Assembly: GCA_025352665.1 (NCBI GenBank)
Contig: JANXSM010000041.1
Span: 1-64,000 of the forward strand
Length of the DNA stretch: 64,000 nt
Reading direction: 5' to 3'
Source: Rhodospirillales bacterium
Lineage (GTDB): Bacteria; Pseudomonadota; Alphaproteobacteria; Acetobacterales; Acetobacteraceae
Shown: piece by piece, positions 56,344 to 64,000 of the stretch
Layout of the letters: each line of letters begins with the position of its first letter
Numbering within the stretch: the first letter of the stretch is position 1
Notes under the pieces: model-generated
Databases searched by the model: none
The model's input: only the letters and a program-made list of their open reading frames with translations
What the model was told of the DNA's origin: nothing
Position numbers and translations under genes: made by a program

Positions 56344-56383
56344 AGAGCGTGATGACGTCGCCTATCAGACGTCATCACGCTCT
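56344..56383 (-). repeat. Palindromic repeat, copy E (perfect hairpin)
   Basis: Perfect 16-bp arms (AGAGCGTGATGACGTC and GACGTCATCACGCTCT) around loop GCCTATCA. The loop and outer AGAGC/GCTCT match the other copies, but the inner stem differs in sequence while keeping full pairing. It lies between converging genes, overlaps the TAG stop of the dctA-like gene and has no 50-bp flank. It could end transcription from both sides. Confidence 0.87.
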
Positions 56384-57689
56384 AGCGGCTGACGGCTTCC
56401 CCATCCAGTACCCGGCGCATTCGTGGCGCGTCCAGCGCGTTCTCCCATTTCGAGACCACGATGGTCGCCACCGCATTGCCGATCAGGTTGGTCGGTGTCA
56501 GCCCCTCCGACATCAGGCGGTGAATGCCGAGCACTAGGCCGACGCTCGCGACCGGAATGGTGCCGACCGAGGACAGTGTCGCCGCCAGCACCACAAAGGC
56601 GGCGCCGGCGACGCCCGCGGCGCCCTTGGAGGCCAGCAACAGCACTGCAAGCAGCCCGACCTGCTGTTCCCAGCCGAGTGGCGTATTGGTGGCCTGCGCC
56701 AGAAACACCGCGGCGAAGGCGAGATACAAGCAGGTGCCGTCGAGATTGAATGAATATCCGGTCGGCACCACCAGACCTACCACGCCCTCCTCGCAGCCCA
56801 GCGCCTCCATCTTGGCGATCAGCCGCGGCAGCACGGTTTCGGACGAGGTGGTGGCGAACACGATCAGCAGTTCCTCGCGGATATAGCGGATCAGCTTAAA
56901 CAGGCTGAAGCCGCACAGCCGCGCCACGGTGCCGAACACCACGGCCACGAACAGGATGCAGGTAAGATAGAACCAGCCCAGCAAGGCTGCCAGCGACCAC
57001 AGCGAGGCGGCGCCGTAGCGGCCCACGGTGAAGGCGATGGCGCCGAACGCGCCGATCGGCGCCGCCCACATCACGATGGCAACCGCGCGGAACAGCATCT
57101 GCGACACCGCCCCGACCAGGGTGACCACGGGACGGCCCGCAGCGCCCATCAAGGTCAGCGCGAAGCCTGCGATGACGGAGATCAGCAGCACCTGCAGCAC
57201 ATTGCCCTCGGCAAACGCGCCGGCGATGGTGTTGGGGATGATGTTCATGAGGAACGAGACGACGCCCACGTCATGCGTCTGGGCCGCGACCGACTTCACC
57301 GCGGCCGAGTTCAGCGTGCTGGCGTCCACGTTCATGCCAACGCCAGGATGGGTGAGGTTGACCGCCACCAGGCCGAACACCAGGGCGATGGTGGTGACAA
57401 CTTCGAAATACACCAGCGCCTTCACGGCGACCCGGCCGACCTTGGCCATGTCGCCCATACTGGCGATACCGTGCACGACGGTGCAAAAGATGATCGGTGC
57501 GATCAGCATACGGATCAGCCGGATGAAGCCGTCGCCGAACGGCTGCATGGCAGCCCCTGTCTCGGGAGCGAAATGGCCGACGAGCACGCCGAGCAGCATC
57601 GACAGCATCACCCAGGCCCAAAGCTGCTGCCACCATGGCCGGGTGCTGCGGGGCACGCCCACCGGTGCATGCGCGACGCTGCCGCTCAT
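56382..57689 (-). CDS. Dicarboxylate/amino acid:cation symporter (DctA-like)
   Basis: About 435 residues from the ATG at 57689, coupled to the upstream amidohydrolase stop by ATGA. DAACS-family marks: FIRLIRMLIAPIIFCTVVHG, IVFATTSSETVLPRLI (the serine-rich re-entrant loop), VVPTGYSFNLDGTCLYLA and the NxxGNxxAT-type NLIGNAVATIVVSKWE near the end. Eight membrane segments plus two re-entrant loops fit. It imports C4-dicarboxylates or similar acids with protons or sodium. Confidence 0.92.
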   Translation of the reverse strand: MSGSVAHAPVGVPRSTRPWWQQLWAWVMLSMLLGVLVGHFAPETGAAMQPFGDGFIRLIRMLIAPIIFCTVVHGIASMGDMAKVGRVAVKALVYFEVVTTIALVFGLVAVNLTHPGVGMNVDASTLNSAAVKSVAAQTHDVGVVSFLMNIIPNTIAGAFAEGNVLQVLLISVIAGFALTLMGAAGRPVVTLVGAVSQMLFRAVAIVMWAAPIGAFGAIAFTVGRYGAASLWSLAALLGWFYLTCILFVAVVFGTVARLCGFSLFKLIRYIREELLIVFATTSSETVLPRLIAKMEALGCEEGVVGLVVPTGYSFNLDGTCLYLAFAAVFLAQATNTPLGWEQQVGLLAVLLLASKGAAGVAGAAFVVLAATLSSVGTIPVASVGLVLGIHRLMSEGLTPTNLIGNAVATIVVSKWENALDAPRMRRVLDGEAVSR

Positions 57690-58564
57690 AACGCGAAACC
57701 GAACAGGGCTGTGGGATTGTCCACCAGCAGCTTCTGGCGAACGGCGGCGTCGGGCGCGTAACGCGGGATGAGGTCGACCAGATCGGCGTCGTTGGGCATT
57801 CGCTTGAGGTTGGGATGCGGCCAGTCGGTGCCCCACAGCACGCGGGCCGACGCGGTTTCTACCAGTTTCGCGGCCAGTGGGACGGCATCATCGAACGGTG
57901 CGCCGGTGGCGGACGAACGCTCGAGCCCAGTGACCTTCACCCAGCATTTCTCGTCAGCGCGCAAAAGGGCCAGCAGCGCCTGGAAGTTGGGATCGTCCAC
58001 GCTGTCGGTGGCTGCCGCGGTGCCCATGTGGTCGATGACGTAGCGCACCGGCAGCCGGGTCAGCATGGGGGTGAACTCGGCCACCGTGTGAGGGTCGAGG
58101 TAGAGGTCGACATGCCAGCCGAACGGCACGATCCGTTCGACGACGGAATGGAACGCCGCCATGTCCATTGCCTGGCCTAGCCGCTTGAGGAAGGTGAAGC
58201 GGCAGCCGTCGATCCCGGCCTCGTGCAGATCCTGCAGCGCGCGGTCGGAGATGTCGGGGCTGACATTGGCGATGCCGCGATAGCGGCCGTCGCTCTGGGC
58301 GATGGCGTCGGTGACCGGACGGTTGTCGTCGCCATGGCAGCTGGCGTTGACGATCACGGCACGGGTGATGCCGAGCCTGTTCTGCAGGTCCGTGAACATC
58401 TCAAGCGGCGCGTCCGGCGGTGTGTAGCTGCGGCCAGGCGCGTAGGGGTATCGCGATGCCGGACCAAAGATGTGGCAATGCGCGTCGCAGGCGCCTGCGG
58501 GCAGGACGAAGTGCGGCGTCCGCGTGTCCGGATCGGGCCCTGCGATCGTGGGGGCATCTGGCAT
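57686..58564 (-). CDS. Amidohydrolase-family protein (2-pyrone-4,6-dicarboxylate lactonase LigI-like)
   Basis: 292 residues. The TIM-barrel amidohydrolase start has CDAHCHIFGP (H29, H31) followed by YTPPDAPLEMF. Later come YVIDHMG, CWVKVTGLER and the catalytic Asp in VLWGTDWPHPN. This set is that of LigI-like lactonases of aromatic breakdown and related amidohydrolase 2 proteins. It is coupled to the carboxylate symporter gene, which may bring in its substrate. The ribosome site GGAGG lies partly inside a hairpin. Confidence 0.85.
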   Translation of the reverse strand: MPDAPTIAGPDPDTRTPHFVLPAGACDAHCHIFGPASRYPYAPGRSYTPPDAPLEMFTDLQNRLGITRAVIVNASCHGDDNRPVTDAIAQSDGRYRGIANVSPDISDRALQDLHEAGIDGCRFTFLKRLGQAMDMAAFHSVVERIVPFGWHVDLYLDPHTVAEFTPMLTRLPVRYVIDHMGTAAATDSVDDPNFQALLALLRADEKCWVKVTGLERSSATGAPFDDAVPLAAKLVETASARVLWGTDWPHPNLKRMPNDADLVDLIPRYAPDAAVRQKLLVDNPTALFGFAL

Positions 58565-58570
58565 CGTGTT

Positions 58571-58606
58571 CCTCCGGCTGGGCGTCTACTCGCGCCGCAG
58601 CCGGAG
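58571..58606 (-). promoter_or_regulatory. Leader hairpin overlapping the ribosome site of the LigI-like gene
   Basis: On the message, CTCCGGCTG (58606-58598) pairs perfectly with CAGCCGGAG (58580-58572), with further GGCG/CGCC pairing inside. The Shine-Dalgarno GGAGG (58575-58571) overlaps the 3' arm, and the ATG (58564-58562) follows. When folded, the site would be hidden. The remainder of the 130-bp gap to ilvD shows nothing else. Confidence 0.55.
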
Positions 58607-58694
58607 AATAGGCAGTGCCCACAGCGGCGTCACCGTCCAATCTAAGTCGGTTGTTATAACCTATCGTTATAGAGTGGCGTCGCTGGAAGCTTGA

Positions 58695-60416
58695 TTACAG
58701 GTCGGCGTAGCAATGCGTCTCGGCGGCAGCTCCTGGATGGGTGAGTGCCCCCAGATGGGCGGGGCCGACGTTTTGGGCGAAGCGCCAGATGGCGCCGCTG
58801 TTGTAGTCGGTTTTGCGCGGCTTCCAGGCCGCCCTGCGGGTGGCCCATTCGGCGTCGCTGAGCTCCGCATCGATCGTGCCGGCGGCCGCGTCGATGATGA
58901 TCCGGTCGCCGTTCTTTAGCAGCGCGATCGGCCCACCCACGGCGGCCTCGGGGCCAACATGGCCCACGCAAAAGCCGCGCGTGCCACCGGAGAAACGACC
59001 ATCGGTGATCAGCGCCACCGCCTCGCCCATGCCCTGGCCGTAGATGGCCGAGGTGGTGGACAGCATTTCGCGCATGCCCGGGCCGCCCTTCGGCCCTTCG
59101 TAGCGGATGACGATGATATCGCCGGCCTTGTAAGCCCGGGCAGTGACGGCGGCGAAGGCGTCTTCCTCGCAGTCGAAGCACAGCGCGGTGCCGTCGAAGC
59201 GCAGCGTCTTCATGCCCGCAATCTTCACCACGCCGCCGTCGGGTGCGAGGTTGCCCTTGAGGCCGACCACGCCGCCGGTCTGGGAAATGGCCCGGCTGAC
59301 CGGATAGATCACGTCCTGGTCGAGCGGGAACACCACGTCCTTATGGTTCTCGGCCAGCGTTTTACCGGTGACGGTCATGCAGTCGCCATGCAGCAGGCCG
59401 GCATCGAGCAGTGCCTTGATGATGACCGGAATGCCACCGACGTTGTGCACGTCGAGTGCAACATATTTTCCGCCCGGCTTGAGATCGGCGATGTAGGGCG
59501 TCGCGCGCATGATGGCGACCACGTCGTCCATCGTGAAGCGGATGCCGGCCTCATTGGCCATTGCCGGCAGATGCAGGGCCGCGTTGGTGGAGCCACCGGT
59601 GGCGCCCACCAGAACGGCTGCGTTCTGCAAGGCCTTGAGGGTGACGATGTCACGCGGGCGGATGTTCTTTTCGATCAGGTTCATCACCGCCTTGCCCGAT
59701 TCCACGGCCCAGCGGTCGCGGTCCTCGTACGGTGCCGGGGCACCCGCGGAGCCCGGCAGGGCGAGGCCGATGCCTTCGGAGACGGTTGCCATGGTATTGG
59801 CGGTGAACTGGCCGCCACAGGCGCCGGCCGAGGGACAGGCCACGCATTCCAGCGCGTGCAGATCCTCATCGGACATGTTGCCCGCACCGTGCTGGCCGAC
59901 CGCCTCGAACACGTCCACCACCGTGACGTCGCGGCCCTTGTAGCGGCCCGGCAGGATGGAGCCACCGTACATAAACACACTCGGCACATTGAGGCGTAGC
60001 ATCGCCATCATCATGCCGGGCAGCGACTTGTCGCAGCCGGCGAGGCCCACGAGTGCGTCATAGCCATGGCCACGCACGGTGAGCTCGACCGAGTCGGCGA
60101 TCACCTCGCGCGAGACCAGCGAGGACTTCATGCCCTGGTGGCCCATGGCGATGCCGTCCGTCACCGTGATGGTGGTGAATTCGCGCGGCGTGCCGGAGGC
60201 CTCGATGACGCCCTTCTTGACCGACTGGGCCTGGCGCGAGAGAGCGATGTTGCAGGGTGCCGCCTCGTTCCAGCAGGTGGCGACGCCGACGAAAGGCTGG
60301 TTGATCTCCTCTTCGGTGAGCCCCATCGCGTAATAGTAGGAGCGATGCGGCGCACGGTCGGGCCCGACGGTGACGTGGCGCGACGGCAGGCGGGATTTGT
60401 CCCAGATCTTTGTCAT
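58695..60416 (-). CDS. ilvD: Dihydroxy-acid dehydratase (IlvD/Edd family)
   Basis: 573 residues. The Fe-S ligands C48 ([13 protein letters not shown]), C128 ([11 protein letters not shown]) and C200 ([14 protein letters not shown]) are in place, with the C-terminal [21 protein letters not shown]. It makes 2-keto acids for valine, isoleucine and leucine synthesis. Sugar-acid dehydratases share the fold, but [19 protein letters not shown] favours true IlvD. Confidence 0.92.
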   Translation of the reverse strand: MTKIWDKSRLPSRHVTVGPDRAPHRSYYYAMGLTEEEINQPFVGVATCWNEAAPCNIALSRQAQSVKKGVIEASGTPREFTTITVTDGIAMGHQGMKSSLVSREVIADSVELTVRGHGYDALVGLAGCDKSLPGMMMAMLRLNVPSVFMYGGSILPGRYKGRDVTVVDVFEAVGQHGAGNMSDEDLHALECVACPSAGACGGQFTANTMATVSEGIGLALPGSAGAPAPYEDRDRWAVESGKAVMNLIEKNIRPRDIVTLKALQNAAVLVGATGGSTNAALHLPAMANEAGIRFTMDDVVAIMRATPYIADLKPGGKYVALDVHNVGGIPVIIKALLDAGLLHGDCMTVTGKTLAENHKDVVFPLDQDVIYPVSRAISQTGGVVGLKGNLAPDGGVVKIAGMKTLRFDGTALCFDCEEDAFAAVTARAYKAGDIIVIRYEGPKGGPGMREMLSTTSAIYGQGMGEAVALITDGRFSGGTRGFCVGHVGPEAAVGGPIALLKNGDRIIIDAAAGTIDAELSDAEWATRRAAWKPRKTDYNSGAIWRFAQNVGPAHLGALTHPGAAAETHCYADL

Positions 60417-60455
60417 TGGCGTTTCCTTCGTCAGACGTTCAGCAGCCCAAAGCGT

Positions 60456-60695
60456 TCAGCGACGCGACGCGGCGGGCTTTTTCAGCTGCGGCAGATCCTC
60501 ATCGAGGATGGTGATGTGCAGCGCGTAGGAGATCTCGCCCTCGTCGGTGTCCTTGTGCAGCGTGCCGATCACCTCGTCGTTGGCATAGACTTCAACCGAC
60601 AGGCCAGCCTTGGCCGGCGGCTGGATCTTGATACGGTCGGAGCCGAGGATGCGACGCAGATAGACCTGGACGCGGTCGATTTCGGTGGGAGTCAT
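60456..60695 (-). CDS. DUF3126-family small protein
   Basis: 79 residues from the ATG at 60695 (MTPTEIDRVQVYLRRILG); the upstream frame is within valS and is rejected. EVYANDEVIGTLHKDTDEGE and SYALHITILDEDL match this conserved alphaproteobacterial family of unknown function. It lies between valS and ilvD on the same strand. Confidence 0.82.
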   Translation of the reverse strand: MTPTEIDRVQVYLRRILGSDRIKIQPPAKAGLSVEVYANDEVIGTLHKDTDEGEISYALHITILDEDLPQLKKPAASRR

Positions 60696-60756
60696 TTGTG
60701 TCTCGCAGTGAATTGGATCTGAGTTCTTTGCCCTTACCTGGGGCTCACGTCCAGCG

Positions 60757-63444
60757 TCAGGCGATGCGCGCCAGGGCTGCATCGATGCGGGCCATCTCGG
60801 TCTGGGCCGTGGTGAGGCGCTCGCGATTTTCCTCGACCACCTCCGGTTTGGCACGGGAGACGAAATCGGCGTTGCCCAGCTTGCGGGCGATGCCGTCGGC
60901 GTCCTTTTCCACCCGGGCGCGGTCCTTTGCCAGGCGGGCGCGTTCGGCATCCAGATCGATCAGGCCGGCCAGTGGAATGACGATGGTGGCCTCGTCCAGG
61001 CCGAGTTGTGCGGCGCCGCGGGGCACGTCGCCGACCAGGGCGCCGAATTCGGAGGCCCGCGCCATGCGGCCGATCGCCTCCAGCCAGCGGCCGCCGCGGG
61101 CCATGGTTTCAACCGAAGCGTCGCGCAGCAACACCGGCGCCTTGATGGAGGGGGCAACATTCATTTCGGCGCGGACGGCGCGGACCTCGCCGATCAGCCG
61201 CACCACCCAGTCAAGCTCGGCGCGGGCGGCCGCAGCACCGGGAACCACGACGGCTTCCGGCCAAGCGGTGGTGATTAGGCTGCTGGCGGGGCCGTAGCCG
61301 AATTCGTCCCACAGCTCTTCGGTCACGTAGGGGATGCAGGGGTGCAGCAGACGCAGGATCAGGCCGAACACATGGGCTGCGGTGCGCTTAACCTCCGCCG
61401 CTTCCGCCGTGTCGGGGGTGGCCAGGGTGGGTTTGGCGAATTCCAGGAACCAGTCGCAGTACTGGTTCCAGACGAAGCGGTAGCAGGCGGCGGCGTAGTC
61501 ATCGAGGCGGAAGGCCTCCAGTGCCGCGGTCGCCTCTACCACCGCGTCGGCAGCACTCGCCAGGATCCAGCGGGTCAGCGGCAGTGTGGCCTGGTCTGGC
61601 GTGAACGTGGGATCCGGCGCGATCGCGTTCATTTCGCAGAATCTGGCGGCGTTCCAAAGCTTGGTGATGAAACCACGGCCGGTTTCGACCGCACCCGGGC
61701 CGAGCTTCACATCGCGGCCGGGACCGCAGAGCCGGGTGATGGCGAAGCGCAGCGAATCAGCACCGAACTGGTCGATCAGCGCCAACGGGTCGATCACGTT
61801 GCCCTTGGACTTGCTCATCTTCTGGCCGCGCTCGTCGCGGACTAGGCCGTGGATGTAAACGGTGCGGAACGGCACATCGCCCATGAAGTGCAGGCCCATC
61901 ATCATCATCCGGGCGACCCAGAAGAAGATGATGTCAAAGCCGGTCACCAACACGTCGCCGGGGTAGTACTTGCTGAGCTCGGGTGTGCGGTGCGGCCAGC
62001 CGAGCGTCGAGAACGGCCAAAGGGCTGAGCTGAACCAGGTGTCCAGCACGTCCTCGTCGCGGGTGATCTCGGTGGGTGCTGCGTAATGCGTGTCGGCGGC
62101 CGCCTGCGCAGCGACTTCGGTGGTTTCCACGAACACCGTGCCATCCGGTCCGTACCAGGCCGGAATGCGATGGCCCCACCAGAGCTGGCGGCTGATGCAC
62201 CAGGGCTGGATGTCGCGCATCCAGGCGAAGAACGTGTTCTCCCACTGCTGGGGCACGAATTTGGTGCGGCCCTGCTCGACGGCCTCGATGGCGGGTTTGG
62301 CGAGTTCGCCGGCGTTGCAATACCACTGCACCGTCAGCAGCGGTTCGATCGCAACACCCGAGCGGTCGCCGTGCGGCACCTGGTTGGTGTGCGCCTCGAC
62401 GGCGACCAGCAGCTCCAGCCGCTCCAGCTCCGCCACGATCCGCTTGCGGCTTTCGAAGCGGTCGAGCCCCTCCAGCGTGCGTGTCCATTCCGGATCGGCC
62501 AGGCCCGGCACGGCTTCGAGGGTGATCTCGGCCAGCGTGGTGTGCGCTGCGCGGTCGAGCACCGAGGGCATCGCCAGATTGTGACGGCGGCCCACCTCGA
62601 AATCGTTGAAATCATGGGCGGGCGTGATCTTGACCGCCCCGGTGCCCTTTTCCGGATCGGAATAGGCGTCGGCGATGATGGGAATGTGCCGCCCGGTCAG
62701 CGGAAGCACTACCTCGTAGCCGATCACGTCGGCATAGCGAGGGTCTTCGGGGTTCACGGCCACCGCAGTGTCGCCCAGCATCGTCTCCGGCCGTGTCGTC
62801 GACACCGTGATCGAGCGGCCGCTGCCGTCGGCAAATGGGTATTTGATATGCCAGATGGAGCCGCGCATCTCGCGGCTTTCGACCTCGAGGTCGGAGATGG
62901 CCGACTGGAACTTGGGGTCCCAGTTCACTAGCCGCCGGTCGCGGTAGATCAGCCCCTCGCGGTGCAGGGCAACGAAAACCTCGCGCACCGCCTCGGAGAG
63001 GCCGTCGTCCATGGTAAACCGCTCGCGCGGCCAGTCGAGTGAGCTGCCGAGGCGGCGCAGCTGGGTGGTGATAGTGCCACCCGACTCACCCTTCCACTGC
63101 CACACGCGCTCAACGAACGCCTCACGCCCGAGCGCCTGGCGGGTGGTGCCTTCGGAGGCCAGCAGGCGTTCGACCACCATCTGGGTGGCGATGCCCGCGT
63201 GATCCGTGCCCGGCTGCCACAGCGTGTCCCGCCCGGTCATGCGGCGGTAGCGCACCAGCGTGTCCTGCACCGTGAACGTCAGCGCGTGGCCGACATGCAG
63301 CGTGCCGGTGACGTTGGGCGGCGGGATCATGATGGTGAAGGGCTGCGCGTTGCGCGCGGGGTCGGCTGCGAACGCGCCGGAATTTTCCCAGCCCGCGTAA
63401 AGCTCGGGCTCGGTCGCGGCGGGGTTATGGCTTTTGGACAGCAT
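60757..63444 (-). CDS. valS: Valyl-tRNA synthetase
   Basis: 895 residues from the ATG at 63444; an ATG six codons upstream is possible. Class I features: HIGH-type H50-V-G-H53 in PPPNVTGTLHVGHAL, KMSKS at 542-546, an editing (CP1) domain between with TTRPETMLGDTAVAVNPED, and a C-terminal coiled coil (ERARLAKDRARVEKDADGIA). It charges tRNA-Val; a tRNA-Val gene is also in this window at 34469. It follows the PopZ-like gene, a usual alphaproteobacterial arrangement. Confidence 0.97.
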   Translation of the reverse strand: MLSKSHNPAATEPELYAGWENSGAFAADPARNAQPFTIMIPPPNVTGTLHVGHALTFTVQDTLVRYRRMTGRDTLWQPGTDHAGIATQMVVERLLASEGTTRQALGREAFVERVWQWKGESGGTITTQLRRLGSSLDWPRERFTMDDGLSEAVREVFVALHREGLIYRDRRLVNWDPKFQSAISDLEVESREMRGSIWHIKYPFADGSGRSITVSTTRPETMLGDTAVAVNPEDPRYADVIGYEVVLPLTGRHIPIIADAYSDPEKGTGAVKITPAHDFNDFEVGRRHNLAMPSVLDRAAHTTLAEITLEAVPGLADPEWTRTLEGLDRFESRKRIVAELERLELLVAVEAHTNQVPHGDRSGVAIEPLLTVQWYCNAGELAKPAIEAVEQGRTKFVPQQWENTFFAWMRDIQPWCISRQLWWGHRIPAWYGPDGTVFVETTEVAAQAAADTHYAAPTEITRDEDVLDTWFSSALWPFSTLGWPHRTPELSKYYPGDVLVTGFDIIFFWVARMMMMGLHFMGDVPFRTVYIHGLVRDERGQKMSKSKGNVIDPLALIDQFGADSLRFAITRLCGPGRDVKLGPGAVETGRGFITKLWNAARFCEMNAIAPDPTFTPDQATLPLTRWILASAADAVVEATAALEAFRLDDYAAACYRFVWNQYCDWFLEFAKPTLATPDTAEAAEVKRTAAHVFGLILRLLHPCIPYVTEELWDEFGYGPASSLITTAWPEAVVVPGAAAARAELDWVVRLIGEVRAVRAEMNVAPSIKAPVLLRDASVETMARGGRWLEAIGRMARASEFGALVGDVPRGAAQLGLDEATIVIPLAGLIDLDAERARLAKDRARVEKDADGIARKLGNADFVSRAKPEVVEENRERLTTAQTEMARIDAALARIA

Positions 63445-63497
63445 GGGGAAACAGCCGATCAAACACGTGGGGTGCCGGACGATGCCGGTTTACGGGG

Positions 63498-64000
63498 TTA
63501 GGAGACGGCGCGGCTGACGACGCGCTCGATCTCTACCCGTACCAGGCGTTCGACCATGGGCGGCAGATGCGTGTCCAGCCACTGCTTGAGCAGGGGACGC
63601 ATCTCCTCGCGCACCAGATCCTCCAACGTCGGGCCGCCGCGGTAGACTGCGGTCTGTCGCTCGACAACCAGGGTGCGCATGAGATTGCCGACAGAGGCGG
63701 CGGCGGCGGCGGCTTCCGGCGCCACCAGGGCCGCGTCGTCGTCCATGGCGAGCGGACGCGGCGCCGGTTCGAAGGCGGGCGGCCCCGGCGGTGCTGACTG
63801 CAACCCTGGCTCGGGGGCCTTTGGCTGAACCGGCGTCGGGGCCTCAAACTGCAGGGCCGGCAACACCGGCACCGGTGCGGGCGGCGGCGCGCCGATCGTG
63901 TTCAAGCCTGCCAACGGCGGGTTGGCCGCCATCGCGGACGGTGCCTGCGGTTCACGCACCAGCATCGAGGCATCGAGTGCCAGCACATTGCGCGGAGCCG
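63498..64000 (-). CDS. PopZ-like (DUF2497) polar organising protein, partial
   Basis: The 3' part of a gene whose start lies beyond the window end. A Pro/Ala-rich disordered stretch is followed by a conserved C-terminal helical block: LEDLVREEMRPLLKQWLD, then LPPMVERLVRVEIERVV. This matches the oligomerisation helices of PopZ, which forms the polar scaffold that anchors chromosome origins in Caulobacter. Position before valS is conserved. Function here is inferred from the family. Confidence 0.82.
   Translation of the reverse strand, partial: APRNVLALDASMLVREPQAPSAMAANPPLAGLNTIGAPPPAPVPVLPALQFEAPTPVQPKAPEPGLQSAPPGPPAFEPAPRPLAMDDDAALVAPEAAAAAASVGNLMRTLVVERQTAVYRGGPTLEDLVREEMRPLLKQWLDTHLPPMVERLVRVEIERVVSRAVS

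Overview
The window looks like chromosomal DNA of a high-GC alphaproteobacterium, most likely in Rhodospirillales and probably Acetobacteraceae. The main evidence is the order ubiE-coaBC-dut / mutM / enoyl-CoA hydratase / rpsT / dnaA / dnaN / recF / gyrB, together with a PopZ-type (DUF2497) gene next to valS and a DUF3126 gene next to ilvD. The genus is not determined.

Layout. 150-5069 (minus): an orphan plasmid-type RepA-like gene, a TPR/glycosyltransferase protein, and a drug-efflux MFS pump coupled to it. 5135-10487 (minus): a sugar-type ABC importer (ATPase, two permeases, binding protein) followed by a 2-hydroxyacid dehydrogenase. 10688-18164 (minus): a complete dipeptide/oligopeptide importer (binding protein, B, C, D, F) running into a CocE-type hydrolase and an AhpD-like protein. 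18469-22699 (minus): a fused double permease, an ATPase with a C-terminal AAA-associated domain, and a secreted YncE-like beta-propeller. 22819-34543: the conserved core (dut, coaBC, ubiE on minus; mutM, enoyl-CoA hydratase, rpsT, dnaA, dnaN, recF, gyrB, tRNA-Val(CAC) on plus).

34595-37058 is an accessory region. After a DUF4337 gene come broken fragments of surface-polysaccharide genes (sugar-nucleotide epimerase, StrS-type aminotransferase, glycosyltransferase-like) with two copies of a palindromic repeat. 37059-41793 holds a FadB/FadJ-type beta-oxidation enzyme, a RhlE-type RNA helicase and a GH10 xylanase-like enzyme. 41968-49699 (minus) is a second peptide-type ABC importer whose last two genes are glycosyltransferases. 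Divergent from it, 49894-56337 (plus) is a catabolic run: ArgE-like deacylase, AstE/aspartoacylase-like hydrolase, remnant of a ClC channel gene, BenE-type symporter, M20 peptidase and FAD oxidoreductase. 56382-58564 (minus) is a LigI-like amidohydrolase with a DctA-type carboxylate symporter. 58695-64000 (minus) is ilvD, a DUF3126 gene, valS and the 3' part of a PopZ-like gene.

The least explained signal is a dispersed intergenic repeat: a 40-bp hairpin (16-bp arms, 8-nt loop related to GCCTACCA) found five times. Three copies carry the same ~50-bp flank on a fixed side. One copy has a different stem sequence but perfect pairing. Other points of interest are a hairpin that overlaps the Shine-Dalgarno of the LigI-like gene, two strong dyads between the divergent operons at 49.7-49.9 kb, a MutM zinc finger lacking its fourth cysteine, and the orphan RepA-like gene. 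All functional names rest on motif reading by eye; no database search was possible.
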